Assembly: GCA_026985375.1 (NCBI GenBank)
Contig: JALSQP010000003.1
Coordinates: 1-5,595, forward strand
Reading direction: 5' to 3'
Origin: Desulfurococcales archaeon
GTDB lineage: Archaea; Thermoproteota; Thermoprotei_A; Sulfolobales; Desulfurococcaceae
Length of the DNA: 5,595 bases
Part shown: positions 1-3,852 of the stretch, in pieces
Position numbering within the stretch: the stretch's first letter is position 1
Layout: each line of letters starts with the position of its first letter
Program-made: the position numbers and the translations under genes
The notes under the pieces: model-generated
The model's input: only the letters and a program-made list of their open reading frames with translations
Databases searched by the model: none
What the model was told of the DNA's origin: nothing

Positions 1-122
1 AATATCCCATAATAGCTTTGTCCTTTCTCGTGGGAAAATTGTAACTTTGAATTTAATTAATAAACTAAGCTATTTCTCGCTTCACGGGGGATAGTTCTGG
101 TTGATAATCTCTCCTTCAAGAT
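1..122. other. Intergenic region downstream of the toxin gene, no gene recognised
   Basis: This AT-rich stretch follows the 3' end of the minus-strand toxin gene. All frames are short: the longest plus-strand one is about 30 codons, open at the left edge, and ends at a TAG near position 93; it resembles nothing I know. The sequence TTCACGGGGGAT (81-92) resembles TTCACGGGGAT (3798-3808) in the divergent promoter region, but a match of this length may be chance. I see no convincing terminator, RNA gene or repeat array. Confidence 0.6.
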
Positions 123-557
123 TTAAGGGACTACTTTGAGCCATGGAACTCGCTTAAAGTCCTCATCGAAAGTAGCTATGGTGCTTATGCTGTAGTGTTT
201 GCATGTTGCTGCTATTAGGGAGTCGTTGGGTAATAGTCCATGTTCTTTGATTATTTCGGATGCCAATTGCTTTATCTCTTCATTTATTTCTAGCTCATCG
301 AAGTATTGTTGTAGAAATCTAATATAGTCCATTATTTTGTCGAATATGTCCTTGACTATTTCTGGATTTTTCTTTAATTCGTAGGCCCTTCTCCCAGTTA
401 GAAGCTTGATTACAACAAATATGACTTCTGAGAAAACGATACTATTGATATAGCCCTGCACATCCCCGTAAAATATTGGTTCTAGGAGACTCTTAGCTAC
501 TGTGTCACCTGCAAAATATCTAATGATTACATTACTATCAATAAACACCGAACTCAT
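123..557 (-). CDS. vapC: VapC-type PIN-domain ribonuclease toxin
   Basis: This is a 144-residue single-domain PIN protein, the usual size for VapC toxins, which are Mg2+-dependent endoribonucleases neutralised by a cognate antitoxin. The expected acidic active-site residues are visible in order: D7 in FIDSN, E44 in SEVIF, D112 in the PNDSLIAATC block, and D131/D133 in TFDEDF. All are intact, so the toxin is probably active. The ATG at 557 puts the FIDSN strand right at the N-terminus, as normal for the family. The gene overlaps the 3' end of the antitoxin gene by 20 bp, implying translational coupling; a GAGG/GAAG-rich stretch inside the antitoxin gene could serve as a weak ribosome binding site. 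The stop is TAA at 123-125. The RNA target cannot be read from the sequence. Confidence 0.94.
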   Translation of the reverse strand: MSSVFIDSNVIIRYFAGDTVAKSLLEPIFYGDVQGYINSIVFSEVIFVVIKLLTGRRAYELKKNPEIVKDIFDKIMDYIRFLQQYFDELEINEEIKQLASEIIKEHGLLPNDSLIAATCKHYSISTIATFDEDFKRVPWLKVVP

Positions 558-738
558 CTTCAGCTTCCCTCAGAACATGCTTGAGAGTCTCCCTATCAAC
601 TCTTATGGAGCCAAACACTTTCTCCGCTAGTCGTGTTCTAATAAACTTGACAAGCAATACCTCGCCCTCAGGGAGGTCTAGCTTCTCTAGAGGCTTAAGA
701 ACCCCTTTCTCATATCTCACCTTGACAATCTTGGACAA
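538..738 (-). CDS. DUF104 (AF2212-like) family antitoxin of the VapC toxin
   Basis: This 66-residue protein carries the hallmark N-terminal pattern of the DUF104/AF2212-like antitoxins: a short strand, then YEKGVLKPLEKLDLPEGE at residues 9-26, then a further beta strand. In this family that part forms a small beta domain, while the charged C-terminal helix (about residues 48-66, ending EDEFGVY) is the likely toxin-binding segment. The start is a TTG at 736-738, chosen because it places MSKIVKVRYE exactly where the family begins; a GGGTG just upstream can act as ribosome binding site. A weak TATA-like element (TATACT, minus strand, 756-761) lies close enough that the transcript may be nearly leaderless. 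It is first in a two-gene operon and overlaps vapC by 20 bp. Pairing with a PIN toxin is the classic archaeal arrangement; autoregulation is plausible but not shown. Confidence 0.9.
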   Translation of the reverse strand: MSKIVKVRYEKGVLKPLEKLDLPEGEVLLVKFIRTRLAEKVFGSIRVDRETLKHVLREAEDEFGVY

Positions 739-894
739 CCCCTACACCCATGTCAAGTATAGCTTCACGCACCAATTAGCCTTTCCCAGGCCTAGGTTTT
801 TCCATATTATTCGCAATGGTATCCGTGGTGATAAGAATTTGAAAAGAACGTTTCCAATTGATGGTTCTTCTTTCTGGAAACATTCTTTAAATAT

Positions 895-923
895 CACAGG
901 CCTTCGGAGCCGGAGGTCCTGTG
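895..923. repeat. GC-rich inverted repeat: 12-bp stem, one bulged T, GAGC loop
   Basis: The left arm is CACAGG (895-900) plus CCTTCG (901-906); the loop is GAGC (907-910); the right arm is CGGAGG (911-916), one unpaired T (917), then CCTGTG (918-923). All twelve pairs form, one being G-T. The structure stands out in an otherwise AT-rich intergenic stretch. It is not followed by a T-run on the plus strand, so it does not look like a standard terminator. Possible roles are part of a structured RNA, a terminal or subterminal hairpin of an IS200/IS605-type element or a derived miniature element (such hairpins can carry an unpaired T), or a protein-binding site. No transposase is recognisable nearby. 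The hairpin is certain from base pairing; its role is unknown. Confidence 0.75.
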
Positions 924-1004
924 TACTCGAGTTCCAGCGGCCTACTATAGTTTGGTGTTTCCTACATTTCTTGCAAGTAATATCTGATCTGATGAGTAAC
1001 CAGC

Positions 1005-1012
1005 TATATAAT
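1005..1012 (+). promoter_or_regulatory. Possible TATA box upstream of the DUF2283-like remnant
   Basis: TATATAAT lies so that a start about 26 nt downstream falls near 1033, giving a leader of some 13 nt before the ATG at 1046. The spacing fits an archaeal promoter. The flanking sequence is AT-rich, so chance occurrence is quite possible. Confidence 0.35.
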
Positions 1013-1045
1013 GTTGTTGGGCGTGTATTATCTTAGTTTTCTTGC

Positions 1046-1153
1046 ATGGAGTTTGTGATAAAATATGACCGTGTAGGCGGTATATTATATGTGGAGCTTA
1101 GAGACAATAGATTAGGAGGCTCGGATGAGGTTTGGCTATCTAATTGTCTTTGA
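1046..1153 (+). pseudogene. Probable truncated or frameshifted DUF2283-type small protein
   Basis: The frame encodes 35 residues. Its first part, with KYDRVGGILYVEL (residues 6-18), then RDNRLGGSDEV, follows the known start of DUF2283 proteins (a YD, two or three residues later LY, then a strand, a polar loop and an SDEV-like segment). DUF2283 proteins usually have about 60-70 residues and end in a GIEI-type strand, absent here. The frame stops early at TGA 1151-1153. A shift near 1130 would continue into another frame (1131-1208, ending TAA) that reads GYLIVFESTRITYGRR and so on, giving a total near the normal length, although that part matches the family poorly. DUF2283 genes are often small partners in toxin-antitoxin-like pairs, but no partner is recognisable beside it. 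No ribosome binding site is evident. Alternatives are a real 35-residue protein or chance similarity. Confidence 0.42.
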
Positions 1154-1259
1154 GAGCACACGAATAACCTATGGGAGACGGTACAAAGTGATCGATTGGT
1201 ATGGTTAAACGAAGATGTTTATCTCATAGATTATCTTTAAGCTATTTATTAAACATACA
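1154..1259. other. Spacer after the DUF2283 remnant, containing its possible out-of-frame tail
   Basis: The first half (to 1208) may be the shifted continuation of the DUF2283-like remnant, ending in TAA at 1206-1208. The rest is the AT-rich 3' flank of the minus-strand transporter gene. I find no clear stem followed by a T-run to name as its terminator. Confidence 0.4.
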
Positions 1260-2558
1260 CTAATACCTGGCCAAGAGATAGATCGTCGAAACAGCGACGG
1301 TTAAAACCATTATTGTCATCCCATATTTTAGAAACTCTCTGAAACTTATGTCATGCCCTAGCTTACTTGCTAGGCTGACAACAACAATGTTTGCTGATGC
1401 CCCAACCATAGTCCCGTTCCCGCCCAGGCATCCCCCGAGGCTCAGGCTCCAGTATAGTGGTAACGGGTTAATTCCAAGCGTCGCCGTTATAGATTTTATG
1501 ACAGGGATCATGCTCATTACGAAGGGTATATTGTCTATGAATGCCGAGAGTAATGCGCTCACCCATGTTATAACGAGTATAAGGCCTGTTTTCGTAGTTG
1601 TTAGGCCCATTATGTTCATGGCTATCCAGTTGAGCAGCCCCATTCCCTGTACTCCCTGGATTATTATGAACATGGCCATGAAGAAAACAAGTGTTGTCCA
1701 GTCAATGAAATTCATTATATCTTCTATTAAGAGCTTCTTCCTCACAAAAACCATTAGGAGCCCAGCACCTATCATGGCAGGAACTGCTGGAGGGTACTTG
1801 AACACGTCTTCGAGGAAAAAGAGCATGATAACAATGGCCAGTATTGCGATGGCTCGCCGGAGAAGCTTCTCGTCAAGCCCCTCCTGTATTAGTCTGAGCT
1901 TCTTATATAATACTTCATCGTCTAAGTGCTTTAGTTTTTCACAGTATTCGCGATACCATTTCCGGAATAAATAGGGAAGTATTATTGTAAAAACTACGAG
2001 GTTTATGAAAACTATGGGTGTTAGATTATATATGAACTGCATAAACCCTATGTTCGCCATACTGCCTATCAGTATATTTGGCGGATCTCCTACTAGTGTC
2101 GCGGTTCCACCAATGTTACTTGCAAAAACTATTCCTAGGAGGGCCGGAACAGGGGTGACGCCGACCTCCTCGAACACATCGATAATGACGGGTGCTATGA
2201 GAAGAACTGTTGTCACGTTATCTATAAAAGCACTCACAATACCGGTCAGTATGAGAAGGATGAAGAGAAGCCTATAGGGCTTGTTCTTGAAGCTCATAAC
2301 CAGCCGTAATGCCATGTATTCGAAGAGACCCGTTTTTCCGAGAATACCAACTATGATCATCATGTTCATTAGCAAGAGAATGGTATCTATATCGATGCCG
2401 TTCAACATATCTGTGTACTCCATAAAGTGGAAAACGAGGTTAAGGATAAGAACTATGCCGGCAACAAGTATTGCGGCGGCTGTGCGGTGCATTACCTCGA
2501 ATGTCAGGAGACCATAGAGGAAGACTAGAACCAGTACCCCCATGATTATGTGTATCAC
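1260..2558 (-). CDS. ArsB/NhaD-type ion transporter (SLC13/CitMHS superfamily permease)
   Basis: This is a complete 432-residue polytopic membrane protein with roughly ten to twelve hydrophobic segments. It shows the inverted-repeat architecture of the ArsB/NhaD/P-protein branch of the ion transporter superfamily. Each half carries the same two signatures: SAFIDN followed by a hydrophobic helix ending in P-V (residues 109-124 and 338-353), then a glycine-rich hairpin, GGTATLVGDPPN (150-161) in the first half and GGNGTMVGASAN (379-390) in the second. A charged cytoplasmic loop with many Lys/Glu/Asp (about 199-235) separates the halves. Family members move arsenite, Na+ in exchange for H+, or dicarboxylates; the substrate here cannot be decided. 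No arsR, arsA or arsenate reductase gene is visible, so arsenite export is not supported by context. The GTG at 2558 is taken as start; the in-frame ATG at 2543 (residue 6) is an alternative that barely changes the product. A GGAG motif lies 11 nt upstream of the GTG. Confidence 0.95.
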   Translation of the reverse strand: MIHIIMGVLVLVFLYGLLTFEVMHRTAAAILVAGIVLILNLVFHFMEYTDMLNGIDIDTILLLMNMMIIVGILGKTGLFEYMALRLVMSFKNKPYRLLFILLILTGIVSAFIDNVTTVLLIAPVIIDVFEEVGVTPVPALLGIVFASNIGGTATLVGDPPNILIGSMANIGFMQFIYNLTPIVFINLVVFTIILPYLFRKWYREYCEKLKHLDDEVLYKKLRLIQEGLDEKLLRRAIAILAIVIMLFFLEDVFKYPPAVPAMIGAGLLMVFVRKKLLIEDIMNFIDWTTLVFFMAMFIIIQGVQGMGLLNWIAMNIMGLTTTKTGLILVITWVSALLSAFIDNIPFVMSMIPVIKSITATLGINPLPLYWSLSLGGCLGGNGTMVGASANIVVVSLASKLGHDISFREFLKYGMTIMVLTVAVSTIYLLARY

Positions 2559-2763
2559 TTCTTCAGCAGCTCCTACCCTATTATAGTGGGCGCTGATACG
2601 TTGTTGCTAAGGCACTAATTATTTCATTTATTATTAGAATAAATTCGTTGTGGAATAGTTAGCATATATTATTCTTAGGAATAACACTGATTATTTTTAT
2701 GTGGTAGAGTACATATTATTTACTAATTATATTAAGGAGAGTATGTATGTCGTGAAATCAAAC
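2559..2763. other. AT-rich spacer between the transporter start and the regulator stop
   Basis: The 205 bp hold the transporter's promoter at the left end and the regulator's 3' flank at the right. A small palindrome, TTATTC-TTAG-GAATAA (2669-2684), is followed on the plus strand by a T-rich run (about 2691-2699); since both neighbouring genes read on the minus strand, its orientation does not suit a terminator for either. No coding frame is supported. Confidence 0.5.
2580..2585 (-). promoter_or_regulatory. Possible TATA box of the transporter gene
   Basis: On the minus strand this reads TATAAT within CTATAATAG. A transcription start about 26 nt downstream would fall close to the GTG at 2558, predicting a leaderless or very short-leader mRNA, common in archaea. 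If so, the GGAG at about 2570-2573 would lie upstream of the transcript, or the ATG at 2543 would be the true start with a short leader. Confidence 0.4.
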
Positions 2764-3699
2764 TTATATTCTTTTCTTTAGGATTAACCTGTTAGAGTTA
2801 CCTTCTTTGACTATATCTAAAAAACCGAGCCTAGAGAGCTTCTTGACCCTTCTCCATAGAGTGGCTTTAGGGATGCCCAGGATCTTCTGGAGCTCGCCCT
2901 GCATTATCGTGCCTCCAGCCTTCTTTATCTCATCGAGAATCATTTTGTCCGTCTTATCAAGTATGTCTGGGGTGTTTGTTGCTCTCATTTTTTTGAAATA
3001 ATATATCGTTGCACCGATCACAGCTACAGCAATAATGGTTGCCACGATGTACATTGCTGACGATGATGCAACAGGTTGTACGGGTAATGCGCCTATGTTC
3101 CGGCTGGTCGTCTGAACCGGTGATCTTGTAGATATTGTTTGTTGTGGTTGGGTTGTGGTAGTTATTCCGCCAGTCCTAGGCGTGCCTGTGTTACTGGGCT
3201 TGGTGACAGTGTATTTTATAGTGGCTGGGGGTAGGATCACCATCACTAGTTTACCATCTATGTTCTTGACGCTGATGATTTTGCTGGGTATGTCTAGGAG
3301 CACAATATTGGGTGTTACAACTAGTTTTACGGGTGCTCCTATATCATTTATATTGAACTCGAGATAGTTGTCTGTGCTGGTAATGTTCCCGATGTACTGT
3401 ATCTGGATGGAGCCATTTAATGTGGTCGCTATATATATTGTTTTGTTTACATATATTGATGCAACCTCTTTTCCATTGAGCGTAGCGGTCAAGGTCGAGA
3501 TGATCGGGTCAACCGGGGCCGGGTACTTATTGAGACCCGAAGCAGCAGTACCGTTGATCACAACTTTGACTACACCGTCATTATTGATTATTATTTCTGC
3601 ACTATAGCTCTGTTGCGCAATAGCCTGCGGCAGGGTTGCCATAAGCAACCCTAAAACGATCACTACATGGATAACTAGTGTTGAATGTCTAAATAGCAA
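2764..3699 (-). CDS. Membrane-anchored winged helix-turn-helix regulator with extracytoplasmic domain
   Basis: The 311-residue product reads as a one-component transmembrane regulator. Residues 1-28 form a signal peptide or N-terminal anchor ending AIA before QQ. Residues 30-165 are rich in beta-strand pattern and carry four N-X-S/T sequons (N49, N85, N95, N105), consistent with an extracellular glycosylated domain. Residues 166-213 are a Thr/Ser/Pro/Gln-rich flexible linker. Residues 216-234 are a transmembrane helix followed by KKMR, which by the positive-inside rule places the C-terminus in the cytoplasm. Residues 245-311 form a winged HTH: the helix beginning LDKTDKMILDEI, then ELQKILGIPKATLWRRVKKL as the helix-turn-helix, then a wing near 295-309. 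The start is TTG (3697-3699): an in-frame TGA lies four codons upstream and a GGGGGTGA site sits 9 nt before it. It is divergent from a surface-protein gene that it may control. The family of the outer domain is not recognised. Confidence 0.92.
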   Translation of the reverse strand: MLFRHSTLVIHVVIVLGLLMATLPQAIAQQSYSAEIIINNDGVVKVVINGTAASGLNKYPAPVDPIISTLTATLNGKEVASIYVNKTIYIATTLNGSIQIQYIGNITSTDNYLEFNINDIGAPVKLVVTPNIVLLDIPSKIISVKNIDGKLVMVILPPATIKYTVTKPSNTGTPRTGGITTTTQPQQTISTRSPVQTTSRNIGALPVQPVASSSAMYIVATIIAVAVIGATIYYFKKMRATNTPDILDKTDKMILDEIKKAGGTIMQGELQKILGIPKATLWRRVKKLSRLGFLDIVKEGNSNRLILKKRI

Positions 3700-3708
3700 G
3701 TTTTGAAT

Positions 3709-3716
3709 TCACCCCC
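3709..3716 (-). promoter_or_regulatory. Ribosome binding site of the membrane regulator, deciding a TTG start
   Basis: The minus strand reads GGGGGTGA, a strong match to the archaeal GGAGGTGA consensus, 9 nt before the TTG at 3699. Its last three bases form an in-frame TGA stop, so translation of this frame cannot begin further upstream. Confidence 0.8.
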
Positions 3717-3755
3717 AAAAACACGATATTTCTTAGCATGGATAATAAGTATCGG

Positions 3756-3763
3756 TATTTATA
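3756..3763 (-). promoter_or_regulatory. TATA box of the membrane regulator gene
   Basis: TATAAATA on the minus strand is close to the archaeal TATA consensus. A start about 26 nt downstream would lie near 3733, giving a leader of about 33 nt that contains the GGGGGTGA ribosome binding site. The same bases could be read on the plus strand as TTTATA, a second and less favoured promoter for the divergent gene. Confidence 0.65.
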
Positions 3764-3770
3764 GCATTAC

Positions 3771-3801
3771 CGGGTTTCACGGGTTTCACGGCGGGTTTCA
3801 C
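3771..3801. repeat. Three direct copies of CGGGTTTCAC in the divergent promoter region
   Basis: Copies lie at 3771-3780, 3780-3789 (sharing one C with the first) and 3792-3801, so start-to-start spacings are 9 and 12 bp. The last is followed by GGGGATTC. The block sits between the minus-strand TATA box (3756-3763) and the plus-strand TATA box (3810-3815), upstream of both core promoters. That position suits binding sites for an activator or shared regulator; the adjacent membrane wHTH protein is the obvious candidate. The repeat is seen directly; the operator role is inference. A related TTCACGGGG string occurs at 81-89. Confidence 0.7.
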
Positions 3802-3809
3802 GGGGATTC

Positions 3810-3815
3810 TTATAT
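3810..3815 (+). promoter_or_regulatory. Likely TATA box of the coiled-coil surface protein gene
   Basis: TTATAT here predicts a transcription start near 3838-3840, immediately before the GAGGTGA ribosome binding site and about 14 nt before the GTG at 3853. The geometry is coherent. It also argues against the in-frame ATG at 3814, which would overlap the promoter. Confidence 0.55.
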
Positions 3816-3840
3816 GGTTTTGAACAGAGAGGAATGGAAT

Positions 3841-3847
3841 GAGGTGA
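3841..3847 (+). promoter_or_regulatory. Ribosome binding site of the coiled-coil surface protein gene
   Basis: GAGGTGA matches the archaeal consensus and lies 5 nt before the GTG at 3853. A second site, GGGGTGA (3850-3856), lies 5 nt before another in-frame GTG at 3862, so the two starts cannot be fully separated; the first has the better site and gives a signal peptide with two lysines in its n-region. Confidence 0.7.
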
Positions 3848-3852
3848 GAGGG

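Larger units (their letters stand above)
739..1045. other. Gene-poor region between the toxin-antitoxin operon and the DUF2283 remnant
   Basis: No gene is supported here. A plus-strand frame at 581-1036 runs antisense across the antitoxin gene and has no recognisable composition. A minus-strand frame (1032 down to 742) is open for 96 codons and includes a CKKC pair, but lacks a convincing start and has no recognisable fold; its first likely start, a GTG at 896-898, would leave only 51 codons. Structure does exist: a GC-rich hairpin at 895-923, TTTAAATAT (886-894) immediately before it, and TATATAAT at 1005-1012. These could mark a small RNA, a mobile-element end or old gene debris. Confidence 0.5.

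Noticed and set aside
895..950. Possible tRNA or intrinsic terminator around the GC-rich hairpin
   Set aside because: No TTCGA-type T-loop with flanking stem, anticodon arm or acceptor pairing could be fitted on either strand, and there is no T-run after the stem on the plus strand.
742..1032. Minus-strand open frame of 96 codons ending 3 nt before the antitoxin's TTG start, with a CKKC pair
   Set aside because: It has no start codon until a GTG at 896-898, crosses the GC-rich hairpin, and its translation shows no recognisable domain or second zinc-binding pair. It is open probably by chance, though decayed coding sequence cannot be excluded.
581..1036. Plus-strand frame of 151 codons
   Set aside because: It lies antisense to the well-supported antitoxin gene for about a third of its length, and the remainder resembles no protein family.
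1348..2517. Three plus-strand frames opposite the transporter gene
   Set aside because: They are antisense shadows of a clear membrane protein; their Met/Ile/Ser-rich composition reflects the complement of hydrophobic codons.
2669..2699. Small palindrome TTATTC-TTAG-GAATAA followed by a T-rich run as a terminator
   Set aside because: The T-rich side faces the plus strand whereas both adjacent genes are on the minus strand, and the stem is AT-only and weak.
3771..3801. CRISPR-like array or replication-origin (ORB) repeats
   Set aside because: The units are only 10 bp, nearly contiguous, with no spacer-sized unique segments, and they do not match the archaeal origin recognition box well; no Cdc6/Orc1 or Cas gene is present.
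3814..3852. ATG at 3814 as start of the surface protein
   Set aside because: It would place 13 charged residues before the signal peptide, has no ribosome binding site, and overlaps the likely TATA box; the GTG at 3853 has a well-placed GAGGTGA.
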